A stretch of 64,000 bases of DNA from Cupriavidus necator A5-1 (GCF_000744095.1 NZ_JQLI01000008.1:4030001-4094000); one strand, 5' to 3'; numbered from the stretch's first letter, positions 1 through 9,321 are shown. Program-made: numbers and translations. Notes: generated from the letters alone by a model not told the origin.

Positions 1-17
1 CCCCGCCATGGGCGGGG
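1..17 (-). terminator. Hairpin downstream of the desaturase gene
   Basis: A perfect 7-bp inverted repeat, CCCCGCC and GGCGGGG around an ATG loop, lies 33 bp past the stop codon of the leftward desaturase gene. It is placed like an intrinsic terminator. The T-tract needed on the minus strand would fall before position 1, so it cannot be checked. Confidence 0.5.
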
Positions 18-50
18 CTTTGTCAAACCATACGGCGCGGCCGAATTGTA

Positions 51-1241
51 TCAGGCGTAGCGGCGCAGGCGCAGCGAGAAATCGTGCAGCGCCTGGATGC
101 CACTGGCCTCGGCGCGGTGGCACCAGGCCTGCAGCTGCTGCAGCAGCTGCTCGCGCGTCAGGTTGGAACGGCCCCAGATGGCGGCCAGCTCACGGCGCAT
201 TTCCACGAAGGTCTGCAGCGCCTTGTTCTGTTCGACGATGCTGGCGAGCTGCTCGCGCTGGGTCGCGGCCAGCTTGGTTTCCTCGCGGTGGAACCACTTG
301 CTGGCGGGCTTGAAGCTGCGGTACTCGGCCACGCCGCCTTCCTTGAGCTTGTCCAGTTCCTGGCGGAACGCGCCCTTGACGGCCTTGGCATAGCGCGCCA
401 TCACGTCATAGCGGTTGGCGATGATGGCTTCCAGCGTGTTGTGGTCGACCGGGCGGGCTTCCACCAGGCGGGCCTTGGGCGGGGTCTTCTTGACCTTGGC
501 CAGGCCCACCGCCTGCATCGCGCGTATATAGCCCCAGCCCACGTCGAACTCATACCACTTGATCGAGAACTTGGCCGAGGTCGGGTAGGTGTGGTGGTTG
601 TTGTGCAGCTCTTCGCCGCCGATGATCAGGCCCCACGGCGACACGTTGGTCGATGCGTCTTCGCAATCGTAGTTGCGATAACCCCACCAGTGGCCCAGGC
701 CATTGATGATGCCGGCGGCATGGATCGGGATCCACAGCATCTGCACCGCCCACACGGACATGCCGATCACGCCGAACAGCGCCAGGTCGATGATCAGCAT
801 CAGGCCCGCGCCCTGCCAGGTGAAGCGCGAATATACGTTGCGCTCGATCCAGTCGTTGGGGCAGCCATGGCTGAACTTGGCGATGGTTTCCTTGTTCTTG
901 GCTTCGGCGCGATACAGCTCGGCGCCTTCCAGCAGCACCTTGCGGATGCCGCGGGTCTGCGGGCTGTGCGGATCGTCTTCCGTTTCGCACTTGGCGTGGT
1001 GCTTGCGATGGATGGCGGTCCATTCGCGCGTGACCATGCCGGTGGTCAGCCACAGCCAGAAGCGGAAGAAGTGTTGGGCAATCGGGTGCAGATCCAGCGA
1101 CCGGTGCGCCATGCAGCGGTGCAGGAAGATGGTGACGCCGGCGATCGTGATATGCGTCATCACGAGCGTGTAGATGACGATCTCCCACCAGGTCCAGTTG
1201 GCAAGGCCGTTGGCGGCCCAGTCAAGAATAATGTCGAACAA
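51..1241 (-). CDS. Membrane fatty-acid desaturase (acyl-CoA delta-9 type)
   Basis: The product is a 396-residue integral-membrane di-iron desaturase that would place a double bond in fatty acyl chains and so control membrane fluidity. The three histidine boxes of the family are visible: HRCMAH near residue 42, HRKHH near residue 78 and HNNHH near residue 213. Hydrophobic segments surround the first two boxes. The roughly 130 residues after the third box are hydrophilic and rich in charged residues, longer than the minimal family fold. The start is a TTG preceded by GGAG at a 6-nt spacing; no ATG lies close by. The gene is the last of a leftward series after purN, rsmB and mscS but has its own 387-bp upstream gap, so it is probably transcribed separately. 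Whether the substrate is acyl-CoA or acyl-lipid is not decided by the sequence. Confidence 0.9.
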   Translation of the reverse strand: MFDIILDWAANGLANWTWWEIVIYTLVMTHITIAGVTIFLHRCMAHRSLDLHPIAQHFFRFWLWLTTGMVTREWTAIHRKHHAKCETEDDPHSPQTRGIRKVLLEGAELYRAEAKNKETIAKFSHGCPNDWIERNVYSRFTWQGAGLMLIIDLALFGVIGMSVWAVQMLWIPIHAAGIINGLGHWWGYRNYDCEDASTNVSPWGLIIGGEELHNNHHTYPTSAKFSIKWYEFDVGWGYIRAMQAVGLAKVKKTPPKARLVEARPVDHNTLEAIIANRYDVMARYAKAVKGAFRQELDKLKEGGVAEYRSFKPASKWFHREETKLAATQREQLASIVEQNKALQTFVEMRRELAAIWGRSNLTREQLLQQLQAWCHRAEASGIQALHDFSLRLRRYA

Positions 1242-1628
1242 ACTGTTCTCCGTCGGTTAAACAGGGACTTTCCCGTGCGGGCCGGCGGATGGCCGGTGCA
1301 CACAACGCGCAGAAAAAATAGCTGCGAATCTATTGATTGCGATAGCTGTCTGGCGCGTGCCGCCGGCCCGAAGTCGCTCCGGGCTCCCTGGCACACGAGT
1401 CTGGCGCCGGCCGTGGCTGGCGGGACAAGGTACGAGCCGCTGCAATCTGGCGGCTGTGTCTGATGTGGGGAGCGGGATACGCGCAACCCGCGACAACCCG
1501 GCATTCTACCGGATCGCCGAAGTTGCATGCATACGCTGTTACCCGGATTTGGACGGGGCACAACGCTTTTCGTTCCTTGGGGTGGCGCATGCGGCGCCCG
1601 CCCAAGGTCGATGCGGCGTTAGTGACGC
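1242..1628. other. Noncoding gap upstream of the desaturase gene
   Basis: This 387-bp gap lies between the end of the mscS-like gene and the TTG start of the desaturase gene, both leftward. It must hold the desaturase promoter and leader. An AT-richer patch near 1310-1345 is the most promoter-like part. I see no convincing -35/-10 pair, RNA gene or small reading frame with a ribosome-binding site. Confidence 0.4.
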
Positions 1629-3023
1629 CTAAGGTGCATTCGCGGCTTCGGGCAGTTCGGCTGGCCGTGCGGCGGCGGCCATGCCGGGCAGCGGCGTATC
1701 GCCCAGCACCCTCACCTCGCGCTGCGGATACGGGATCGAGATACCGTGGTCGCGCAGCGTGCGCCAGATCGCGCGGTTCATCGCCGATTGCACGCCCAGC
1801 TTGCCGTTCTGCGGGTCGGCGATATAGACCGCAACCTCGTACTCGATGCCGCTGTCGGCGAACATCACCAGGAAGGCGGCTGGCTCCGGGTCCGGCAGCA
1901 CACGCGGCAGGTCGCGCACGCAGGCGGTCAGCAGCGCGATCACGTTTTCCGGGTCGGCGCTGTAGTCGGCCTGCACGCGTGTCGCCACGCGCACATTGGT
2001 ATTCGAGAACGAATGGTTCTGCACCGACTGGGCCACCAGTTGCTCGTTCGGCACCAGCGTCTCGCCGTCGCCATTGCGCACCACGGTGTAGCGGGTGCGG
2101 ATCTGCGACACGATGCCGGTGTACTTGTCCACCGTGATCTGGTCACCCAGCTTGACCGAGCGGTCCAGCAGGATGATGAAGCCGGAGATGTAGTTGCTGG
2201 CGATCTTCTGCAAACCCAGGCCCAGGCCCACGCCCAGCGCACCGCCGAACACCGACAAGACGGTCAGGTCGATGCCCACCAGCGACAGGCTCAGCAGCAG
2301 CGACACCAGCAGTAGCAAGGCCTTGGAGATGCGCGTCAGCACCACCTTCAGGTTGACGTCGAGGCTGGCCGAGCGCATCAGCCGCTCTTCCAGCCACGAG
2401 CCGAACCACATCGCCACCAGCACCGTCAGCAGGATCCAGACCCCCGCCATCAGCGTGTCGGCCAGGCTGATCTTCTGCTTGCCGCCGATCGAGAAGCGCA
2501 CGGCCTCCATCCACCCGACCACGTCCGACAGCACGCCCAGCACATAGAGCGCCATGCCGACCCACACCAGCGTGGTCAGCACCTTCTCCACCAGCAGCAG
2601 CATGCCGTGCAGCTGCCCGCTGCCCGACATCACCCGGCGCAGGATATAGAAGGTGAAGTTCAGCGCGGTGATGCCGAACAGCGGCACCAGTGCCAGGCGC
2701 AGCACGCTGATCGGGATCAGCGGCTCCAGCGCGAAACGGGCGATCATCACCAGCACCCAGCCGGCCAGCGGGAACATAGCCCGCTCCAGGCTGGCGGCGG
2801 CAAAGCGCACCGAGAAGCTGGAGCTTTCGTAGCGGGCTTCGAGCCGCCGCACCACATAGCGCGCCAGCGGCCAGGCCACCAGCAGGCAGCCGGCCAGCAC
2901 CAGCAGCTGCCAGAAGAAGCCTGGGCCGCCTGCGTCGCGGATCAGGTCGTCCAGCATCTTGCCGAACATCGAATGGGAGGCTTTCAGGCCGCCCCCCAGG
3001 TCGGACAGGGTTTCACCGTTCAT
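1629..3023 (-). CDS. MscS-family mechanosensitive ion channel
   Basis: The product is a 464-residue small-conductance mechanosensitive channel protein, which opens under membrane tension to release solutes during osmotic downshock. The N-terminal half contains several hydrophobic spans. These are followed by the glycine/alanine-rich pore helix typical of MscS (GGALGVGLGLGLQKIASNY, about residues 259-277) and then the beta domain (LLDRSVKLGDQITVD). At 464 residues it is longer than E. coli MscS (286), because of extra N-terminal transmembrane helices as in YbdG/YnaI-type members. The ATG start has no strong ribosome-binding site. The gene lies 61 bp downstream of the rsmB-like gene and may share its transcript. 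The family is certain; the ion preference is not. Confidence 0.9.
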   Translation of the reverse strand: MNGETLSDLGGGLKASHSMFGKMLDDLIRDAGGPGFFWQLLVLAGCLLVAWPLARYVVRRLEARYESSSFSVRFAAASLERAMFPLAGWVLVMIARFALEPLIPISVLRLALVPLFGITALNFTFYILRRVMSGSGQLHGMLLLVEKVLTTLVWVGMALYVLGVLSDVVGWMEAVRFSIGGKQKISLADTLMAGVWILLTVLVAMWFGSWLEERLMRSASLDVNLKVVLTRISKALLLLVSLLLSLSLVGIDLTVLSVFGGALGVGLGLGLQKIASNYISGFIILLDRSVKLGDQITVDKYTGIVSQIRTRYTVVRNGDGETLVPNEQLVAQSVQNHSFSNTNVRVATRVQADYSADPENVIALLTACVRDLPRVLPDPEPAAFLVMFADSGIEYEVAVYIADPQNGKLGVQSAMNRAIWRTLRDHGISIPYPQREVRVLGDTPLPGMAAAARPAELPEAANAP

Positions 3024-3084
3024 GGAAAATTCAGGGGTTGGCGCAGGCCGGCCGCCCGCAAGCTAGCGGGCGGCCACGCGCGCT

Positions 3085-4485
3085 TCAGCTGGTGCGTTCC
3101 AGCACCGCGGCGAAGAAGCCGTCGGTCTGGTGCAGGTGCGGAAAGAGTGCAAACATGCCGCTATCTGCCGGCAACCCTGGTACTTCGATCTTCTGCTCGG
3201 CCATGACTTCGCTGGCTGGCACGAGCCGGAAGTTGGGGTGCGCGGCAAGGAAATCGCGCACGATCGCTTCGTTTTCGGCTTCCAGCACACTGCAGGTCGC
3301 GTAGACCACGCGGCCGCCGCCCTTGACCAGGCGCGCGGCCGAATCCAGGATCGCGCTCTGCTTGGCGGTCAGTTCCAGCACCGATTCGGGCGTCTGGCGC
3401 CACTTCAGGTCGGGGTTGCGCCGCAGCGTGCCCAGCCCGCTGCACGGGGCATCCACCAGCACCCGGTCGGCCTTGCCGGCCAGGCGCTTGATCTTGGCGT
3501 CACGCTCGGAGTCGATCAGCACCGGATGGACGTTGGACAGCCCGCTGCGCGCCAGCCGCGGCTTCAAGTTGGCCAGGCGCTTCTCCGAGACGTCGAATGC
3601 ATAGAGCCGGCCAGTCGAGCGCATCGCCGCGCCCAGGGCCAGCGTCTTGCCGCCCGCGCCCGCGCAGAAGTCGACCACCATCTCGCCGCGCTTGGGTGCC
3701 ACCAGGTTGCACAGCAGCTGGCTGCCCTCGTCCTGCACTTCGACCAGGCCGTTGACGAAGATCGGCAGCTGGTTCAGCGCCGGCTTGCCGGTCATGCGAA
3801 TGCCGGCCGGCGCCATCGGCGTGGGCTCGGCGCCCAGACCGGCGGCCTGCAGTTCGGCCAGCGCCGCCTCACGGCTGGTCTTGGCCAGGTTGACGCGCAG
3901 GTCCAGCGGGGCCGGGCGCAGCCAGGCATCACCCAGCGCCGCGGTAAAGGCCTCGCCATGCTGGCGCACCAGTTCGTTGTACAGCCATTCGGGCAGGTTG
4001 GTGCGTACGCGCGGCGCCAGGCTCGAGCGCTCGATCGTGGTCAGCCGGTCCAGCCATTCGGCCTCTTCGGGATACAGGAACGGCGACAGCACGTCGCGCC
4101 CAAGCGTGGCGGCCAGGCCCAGCAGCGCCAGCCGGCGCGAGGTCGCGCCCGTGCCGCTTTCGGCAAACTGCGCAAACTCGACGCGCCGGCGCAGCACGGC
4201 GTAGATCGCCTCGGCGATGATGCCGCGCTCGCGGTGGCCGAGCTTGCTGTTCTCGCGGAAGTAGTAGCTCACCACGGCATCGGCCGGGCGGGCGAACAGC
4301 ATCACTTTGCCGAGAAGGCGGTCGATATGCTGGATATGGGTGGCATGCAACCCGCCGTGGATGCGCGGCGCGCCATCGCGGCCGGCATTGGCCGGCTTGC
4401 GGATGGGGCTGCCCTTGCCCTTGCTGCGGACGGGGGCGCGCCCCTCGCTGCGGTTGGTTCGGGTACCTGCCTCGTTGCGACTCAT
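3085..4485 (-). CDS. RsmB/NOL1-NOP2-Sun family RNA cytosine-C5 methyltransferase
   Basis: The product is a 466-residue SAM-dependent RNA m5C methyltransferase. Both catalytic cysteines of the family are present, one in PCSGLGTLRRNPD and one in YATCSVLEAEN. The SAM-binding region VDFCAGAGGKTLALGAAM is intact. The N-terminal 50 residues are basic and low in complexity, followed by a helical segment in place of a clear NusB domain, so I call it RsmB-like and not certainly RsmB. The open frame extends further upstream, but the ATG at 4485 is the start: it has GGAAGGAG upstream and overlaps the purN stop codon as ATGA, which implies translational coupling to purN. Confidence 0.9.
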   Translation of the reverse strand: MSRNEAGTRTNRSEGRAPVRSKGKGSPIRKPANAGRDGAPRIHGGLHATHIQHIDRLLGKVMLFARPADAVVSYYFRENSKLGHRERGIIAEAIYAVLRRRVEFAQFAESGTGATSRRLALLGLAATLGRDVLSPFLYPEEAEWLDRLTTIERSSLAPRVRTNLPEWLYNELVRQHGEAFTAALGDAWLRPAPLDLRVNLAKTSREAALAELQAAGLGAEPTPMAPAGIRMTGKPALNQLPIFVNGLVEVQDEGSQLLCNLVAPKRGEMVVDFCAGAGGKTLALGAAMRSTGRLYAFDVSEKRLANLKPRLARSGLSNVHPVLIDSERDAKIKRLAGKADRVLVDAPCSGLGTLRRNPDLKWRQTPESVLELTAKQSAILDSAARLVKGGGRVVYATCSVLEAENEAIVRDFLAAHPNFRLVPASEVMAEQKIEVPGLPADSGMFALFPHLHQTDGFFAAVLERTS

Positions 4486-5150
4486 GCCTTGACTCCTTCC
4501 GCCCGGGGACTGGCGGAGATGGCCATCAGCAATTGCGGCTCGGCCGGGTTGATAACGTTGACTACGCCGTCCTGCAGTTCCAGGCGGTCTTCGACAAACC
4601 ATTGCACGGCGCGCGGATAGATCAAATGCTCGCATTCGAGCAGGCGCTCGGCCAGGCTCTCGGGCGTATCCGTCGGCCGTACGTCCAGCGCGGCCTGGAT
4701 CACGATCGGGCCGTGGTCCAGTTCGGGGGTGACGAAATGCACGGTGGCGCCGTGCAGCTTGACGCCGGCGTCCAGCGCCTGCTTGTGGGTGTTCAGCCCC
4801 GGGAAACAGGGCAGCAGCGACGGATGGATATTGAACAGCCGGCCCGCGTAGCGGTCGACGAAGCCGGGGGTCAGGATCCGCATGAAGCCCGCCAGCACCA
4901 CCAGGTCGGGCGCGTAACCGTCGATGGCCTCGGCCAGTGCCGCGTCGAAGGCGGCGCGGTCAGGGTACTGGCGATGGTCGACGACCCCGGTTTCGATGCC
5001 TTGCTGCTGCGCGAACCGCAGCCCGGCGGCATCCGGCCGGTTGGACAGGACCGCTGCCACGCGGGCGGGCCAGCCGCCTCCCGCGCAGGCTCGGACGATG
5101 GCTTCCATATTGGAGCCCCGCCCGGAAATCAAGATGACAATTTTTTTCAT
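4482..5150 (-). CDS. purN: Phosphoribosylglycinamide formyltransferase
   Basis: PurN transfers a formyl group from 10-formyltetrahydrofolate to GAR, the third step of de novo purine synthesis in the cytosol. The 222-residue product has the catalytic triad N107, H109 (in FNIHPSLLPCFPG) and D145 (in ELDHGPIV), and the phosphate-binding N-terminus ISGRGSNMEAI. The ATG start has no Shine-Dalgarno sequence. A TAGAAT -10 box ends only 6 bp before it, so the message may be leaderless. The stop codon overlaps the start of the downstream methyltransferase gene. A second purine gene, purM, is at about 43 kb and is not linked. Confidence 0.97.
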   Translation of the reverse strand: MKKIVILISGRGSNMEAIVRACAGGGWPARVAAVLSNRPDAAGLRFAQQQGIETGVVDHRQYPDRAAFDAALAEAIDGYAPDLVVLAGFMRILTPGFVDRYAGRLFNIHPSLLPCFPGLNTHKQALDAGVKLHGATVHFVTPELDHGPIVIQAALDVRPTDTPESLAERLLECEHLIYPRAVQWFVEDRLELQDGVVNVINPAEPQLLMAISASPRAEGVKA

Positions 5151-5156
5151 CGCGCA

Positions 5157-5162
5157 ATTCTA
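5157..5162 (-). promoter_or_regulatory. -10 box of purN, very close to the start codon
   Basis: TAGAAT on the minus strand is followed by 6 nt (TGCGCG) and then the purN ATG. Transcription would be expected to start at or next to the A of the start codon. No clear -35 hexamer stands at 16-18 bp, so the assignment rests on the -10 match and on the lack of a ribosome-binding site. Confidence 0.45.
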
Positions 5163-5407
5163 CCAAGGCAAGGCGCTAAACTCCGGTAAAGCTAACCCAT
5201 TACGTACTTAATTCACGAGATTCGGAAAGGACGCGATGCCTCTAACATGTGGCGGCGACGCCGTATACCCCCGATTGATGGATTGTGACGCTTCGCCCCC
5301 TCTGCTAGAGTGGGCCCTACGTCCACGCGCCAATCCTGTGCACGACACAGTGCTCGCGTAGAGCTGGTGACAACAAGGACGAAACGGGAAATTAGACGGG
5401 AATTCGC

Positions 5408-6067
5408 ATGTCGAACGCTGCACCGACGTTGTTGGTGGTCGATGATCATCCCATGGCTTTGTCCGGCACTACGGCGTTCCTCGCCGAAGTAATGCCCGAT
5501 GTGGCGGTACACGCCGCCGGCAGTGCCCGCGAAGCCCTGGCTAGCTTGCAAGAGGGGCTTCGCCCCGACATCGTGCTGCTAGATATCTGGCTGAACGACG
5601 GCACCGGCTTCGATGCCATGCAGTCGTTCAAGACCGTGATCCCCGGCGCGCGCTTTATCTTCATGTCCGCCGAGGCCACGCCGGAGATCGTGGGGCGCGC
5701 CCGCGCGCTGTCGGCCTGCGGCTTCGTCGGCAAGCACCTGGACGCCAACGCCTTTACTGCGGCGGTGCGCAAGGTGCTGGCGGGCGACACCTCCTTCCCT
5801 TCCGATGAAGCGCTGAACGGGCACGCGCAGTCGTTCGGCCCCGCGCACGGCATTCCGGTCACGCCGGCCGAGCTCGGCCTGACGCCGCGCCAGGGCTCGG
5901 TGCTGGCGCTGGTGCTGGAAGGACTGCCGAACAAGGTGATCGCGCGCCGGCTAGGACTGACCGAGAACACGGTCAAGGAACACGTGTCGGCCATCCTGCA
6001 GCGCCTGGGCGTGCGTACGCGCATGCAGGTGATGTCGCGGATGGAACGCTTCCGCCTGCGGCAGTAA
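5408..6067 (+). CDS. LuxR/NarL-type response regulator
   Basis: The product is a 219-residue two-component response regulator. The receiver domain covers residues 7-125, with acidic pair D12/D13, phospho-acceptor D59 (DIVLLDIW) and K108 (FVGKHL). The C-terminal domain is a LuxR-type helix-turn-helix (LTPRQGSVLALVLEG then GLTENTVKEHVSAIL). Spacing and length are typical of NarL/FixJ regulators. The gene is divergent from purN and converges on a hybrid histidine kinase that ends 44 bp away, which suggests the two are partners. The targets are unknown. Confidence 0.9.
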   Translation: MSNAAPTLLVVDDHPMALSGTTAFLAEVMPDVAVHAAGSAREALASLQEGLRPDIVLLDIWLNDGTGFDAMQSFKTVIPGARFIFMSAEATPEIVGRARALSACGFVGKHLDANAFTAAVRKVLAGDTSFPSDEALNGHAQSFGPAHGIPVTPAELGLTPRQGSVLALVLEGLPNKVIARRLGLTENTVKEHVSAILQRLGVRTRMQVMSRMERFRLRQ

Positions 6068-6076
6068 GCATCAGCG

Positions 6077-6098
6077 GCGCCGGCATCGCCGGCGCTTT
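6077..6098 (+). terminator. Terminator after the response-regulator gene
   Basis: An 8-bp perfect stem, GCGCCGGC and GCCGGCGC with loop ATC, is followed by TTT. It lies in the 43-bp space between the convergent response-regulator and kinase genes. The T-tract is short and only on the plus strand. Confidence 0.55.
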
Positions 6099-6110
6099 CG
6101 CCTCCCCCTC

Positions 6111-7925
6111 CTACGCCGGGCGCAGCCAGCGGCGCAGCAGCACGCGCAGCGAAGCCGGGTCCACCGGCTTTGGCAACACGAAATACCCCGCCTCTTCCGC
6201 CGCCGCCAGCGCGGCCGATTTCAGGTCGCCGGTCAGCAGCGCGCTGCGCGCCTGCGGCTGCGTGTTCTGCCAGCGCTCCAGCAAGTCCAGCCCGTTTTCA
6301 CTGCCCGGCAGGCGCAGGTCGCAGAAGATGATGTCCGGGCGCAGGCCCTTCGCGAACAGCTTGTCGGCCTCGGCGCCGTGCGCGGCGCAGGCCACGCGGA
6401 TGCCCCATGCTTCCATCAGCGCGATCCAGGCCTTGCGGATCTGGCTGTCGTCGTCGACCACCAGCACCGTGCCCTGCAGGCGATCGGGCTTGGCTTCCTC
6501 GGCCTGCGCCATGGCGCGCATCTCGCGCACGCTGGCCACGGTCTCGGCCGGCACCGGCGCCAGCGCGAACCAGAACACCGAGCCCTTGCCCGGCACCGAG
6601 CGCACGCCATAGGTGCCGCGCATCAGCCGCACGCACTCCTTGAAGATCGCCAGGCCCAGGCCCAGACCCTGCGACGGGTCGCGCTGCGGGTTGTTGACCT
6701 GGTAGTAGGGCGAGAAGATTTCCGGCAGGTGCTCGGGCGTGACGCCGGCCCCCGTATCCCACACTTCCAGCCGCACATGCTTGCGGCGCTGACGCGCGGT
6801 CACCAGCACGCCGCCGCGCTGGGTGTAGCGCAGCGCGTTCTGCACCAGGTTGAACAGCGCGCGGCGCAGCAGCACCGGCTCGGCCATCGCGTACAACTCG
6901 TCGGGCACGCGCGGCGTCAGCGTCAGGCCGCTTTCGCGCGCATCGGCGGCAAACTGGCTCATCACGTCGCGGATCAGCGCGCCGAGCTCGCACGGCTCCA
7001 GCGTCGGCAGCACCTTGCGCCCTTCCAGCTTGGACAGGTCCAGCAGCGAGCGGAACAGCAGGTCGATGGTCTGGGTGCCGGCCGCCACCTGCTCCACCAG
7101 CGGATGCAGCGCCGACGACTGGTTGCGCGCGCGCAGCGCCTCCACCAGCATCACCAGCGCATGCACCGGCTGGCGCAGGTCATGGCTGGCGGCGGCCAGG
7201 AAGCGCGACTTTTCCTCGCTGGCATGCAGCGCGCGCTCCTTCTCTTCCTGGAACTGCTTGGCCAGGCGGCGGCTGTCGCCTTCGAGCTGAATCGCGCGCA
7301 CCAGCGTGACCTGCAGGTTGAAGGCATGGCGCGACAGCATCAGCGCATAGATCACCAGCAGCCCCTGCACGTAGGCGCCATGGCCGGGGAAGGCGAACTC
7401 CGCCATCAGGATATTGGGCACCAGGATCGGCACTCCGGCGTAGACCAGGTTGGACGGCACCGGCGCCTGCGACACCGCGCCGCCCGCGATCACCCCCAGT
7501 GTCAGCAGGTACAGCACGCTGGAGAACACCGCCGAGCCTGTATACAGATGCAGCAGCGCCGAGCTGCCCCAGGTCACGCCGGTCAGGAACGCGACCGCGC
7601 GCATATTGTTCCACCACTTGCGCGTGTGCGCGGAGCGGCTCATCGAGGCGCTGTCGCGCTGGTAGCCGTAGTAGAACCACAGGCCGCCGGCAGTCAGTAA
7701 CAGCATCACCACGCACCAGCCCAGCAAGGCAGCATGGCTCACGTCATCCCAGAATCCGAGGGCGGTCAGCGCAGGCAGCAGCACCGAGGCGACGATCGCC
7801 GTCGGCGAGTTCTTGTGCACGATGGCCATCAGCTTGGCGCGCGTTTCGACGTCGAGCTGGGCGGTCGCCTGGGGCAGAATTCGGGGCAGGAGCCGGGAAA
7901 AGAACCGGTTGGGCGGCGCGGTCAA
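6111..7925 (-). CDS. Membrane hybrid sensor histidine kinase with C-terminal receiver
   Basis: The 604-residue product has about six hydrophobic spans between residues 40 and 205, a short coiled linker, then a HisKA domain with the phospho-accepting H248 (in SHDLRQP). A HATPase domain follows, with N box (NLVQNALRY, about 359-367), G1 (DTGAG, 390) and G2 (GLGLGLAI). A receiver domain (about 486-604) has D491-D492 and phospho-acceptor D536 (FCDLRLP). There is no separate periplasmic sensor domain, so the signal is probably sensed in or at the membrane. The longest frame begins with a TTG that lacks a ribosome-binding site, so the true start is uncertain. The convergent response regulator next to it is the likely phosphorelay partner. 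Confidence 0.88.
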   Translation of the reverse strand: MTAPPNRFFSRLLPRILPQATAQLDVETRAKLMAIVHKNSPTAIVASVLLPALTALGFWDDVSHAALLGWCVVMLLLTAGGLWFYYGYQRDSASMSRSAHTRKWWNNMRAVAFLTGVTWGSSALLHLYTGSAVFSSVLYLLTLGVIAGGAVSQAPVPSNLVYAGVPILVPNILMAEFAFPGHGAYVQGLLVIYALMLSRHAFNLQVTLVRAIQLEGDSRRLAKQFQEEKERALHASEEKSRFLAAASHDLRQPVHALVMLVEALRARNQSSALHPLVEQVAAGTQTIDLLFRSLLDLSKLEGRKVLPTLEPCELGALIRDVMSQFAADARESGLTLTPRVPDELYAMAEPVLLRRALFNLVQNALRYTQRGGVLVTARQRRKHVRLEVWDTGAGVTPEHLPEIFSPYYQVNNPQRDPSQGLGLGLAIFKECVRLMRGTYGVRSVPGKGSVFWFALAPVPAETVASVREMRAMAQAEEAKPDRLQGTVLVVDDDSQIRKAWIALMEAWGIRVACAAHGAEADKLFAKGLRPDIIFCDLRLPGSENGLDLLERWQNTQPQARSALLTGDLKSAALAAAEEAGYFVLPKPVDPASLRVLLRRWLRPA

Positions 7926-8158
7926 GTGAGGCGGGCTTGGAATGGGCGGGTAACAGGGATTAGCAAGAGATCGGCGGGGGTCGAAAATAGCGGGTTTTGG
8001 CCTTCCTTCCTGGAGTGATGCTTAGGTTACGCCGAGGTGACGCATATCATGCCGGCTTTTGCAGCATCGCGCCATGCCGCGAGGGCCGGTTGCGGCACAA
8101 AAACAGCAGTACGGCGCCGGGCACTGGCGGCAGGAGCGGCAAGCCGACCCATTCGCCT

Positions 8159-8164
8159 TATAAT
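8159..8164 (+). promoter_or_regulatory. -10 box upstream of ribF
   Basis: A perfect TATAAT lies 34 bp upstream of the preferred GTG start of ribF. It also overlaps the next in-frame ATG upstream (8163), which argues against that ATG as the start. No good -35 hexamer is visible at 17 bp. Confidence 0.5.
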
Positions 8165-8198
8165 GCTCGCTTTACCTGAAACGATTCCCGCCGTCCCC

Positions 8199-9194
8199 GT
8201 GAAAGTCTTCCGCGGCCTGCCCAACGCCGAAAGCCGGGCGCCCTGCGCGCTCACCATCGGCAATTTCGACGGTGTGCATCGCGGCCACCAGTCGCTGCTC
8301 GCACGTGCGCGCGCGGCCGCCGACGCGCGCGGCCTGCCGCTGTGCGTGATGACCTTCGAGCCGCATCCGCGCGAGTTCTTCACCCCGGACAAGGCCCCCA
8401 CCCGCATCGCGCTGCTGCGCGACAAGCTGGAAAGCCTGCGCCGCAACGGCGTGGACCGCGTGGTGGTGGAGCATTTCAACGCCCACTTTGCCGGCCAGTC
8501 GCCGCAAGAATTCGTGGAGAACGTGCTGTGGCACGGACTGCATGCGCGCTGGGTGCTGGTCGGCGACGATTTCCGCTTCGGCGCCAGGCGCGCCGGCGAC
8601 GTTGCCTACCTGCAGGAAGCGGGCCGCCGCTATGGCTTCGATGTCGAACAGATGGGCTCGGTGTCCGAAGGCGGCATCCGCATCTCCAGCTCGGCGGTGC
8701 GCCAGGCGCTGGCCGACGGCGACCTGGAGCACGCGCGGCGCCTGCTGGGCCACGGCTATGCCATCAGCGGCCACGTGATCCACGGCCGCAAGCTGGGCCG
8801 CGACCTGGGTTTCCCGACGCTGAACCTGCGCATCTCGCACAAGCGCCCCGCGGTCAACGGCATTTTCGTGGTACAGGTGCACGGTATTGCCGACCACCCG
8901 CTGCCGGGTGTGGCCAGCATCGGCGTGCGCCCCACCATCGAGGACGCCGGCCGGGTGCTGCTGGAAGTCCACCTGTTCGACTTCAATGAAAGCCTGTACG
9001 GCAAGCTGGTGCGGGTGGAGTTCATGAAGAAGCTGCGCGACGAGGCACGCTTCGACAGCCTGGAAGAACTGACCGCCGCGATCGCCAAGGACAGCGCCGA
9101 CGCGCGCGCCTTCTTTGGCCTGACCGCGCCGGGCGCGGCCGAAGGCGCGGGCGGCCGCGACTTCGCCACCTCCGCCACCGACCGAATTAGCTAG
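8199..9194 (+). CDS. ribF: Bifunctional riboflavin kinase / FAD synthetase
   Basis: RibF phosphorylates riboflavin to FMN and adenylylates FMN to FAD. The N-terminal FAD-synthetase domain shows TIGNFDGVHRGHQSLL, TFEPHPREFF and the ISSSAVRQAL signature. The C-terminal riboflavin-kinase domain shows GRDLGFPTLNL and ASIGVRPTIED. The frame is open further upstream, but I place the start at the GTG giving VKVFRGLPNAESRAP, because homologues begin there and the upstream ATG lies inside the promoter. This gives about 331 residues. ribF leads the ribF-ileS-lspA series found in many proteobacteria. Confidence 0.92.
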   Translation: MKVFRGLPNAESRAPCALTIGNFDGVHRGHQSLLARARAAADARGLPLCVMTFEPHPREFFTPDKAPTRIALLRDKLESLRRNGVDRVVVEHFNAHFAGQSPQEFVENVLWHGLHARWVLVGDDFRFGARRAGDVAYLQEAGRRYGFDVEQMGSVSEGGIRISSSAVRQALADGDLEHARRLLGHGYAISGHVIHGRKLGRDLGFPTLNLRISHKRPAVNGIFVVQVHGIADHPLPGVASIGVRPTIEDAGRVLLEVHLFDFNESLYGKLVRVEFMKKLRDEARFDSLEELTAAIAKDSADARAFFGLTAPGAAEGAGGRDFATSATDRIS

Positions 9195-9321
9195 CGGCCG
9201 GCGCCCGCCCACGCGACGCTGTTGCGCGGGCCCCGGTTCGTATGCCGCCTGCACCAGTCTTCACGCGCGCCCGCCGGCCTGTCGCCGGCCGCGCGCCAAC
9301 CGAATTGCTCCGAGAATCGAA

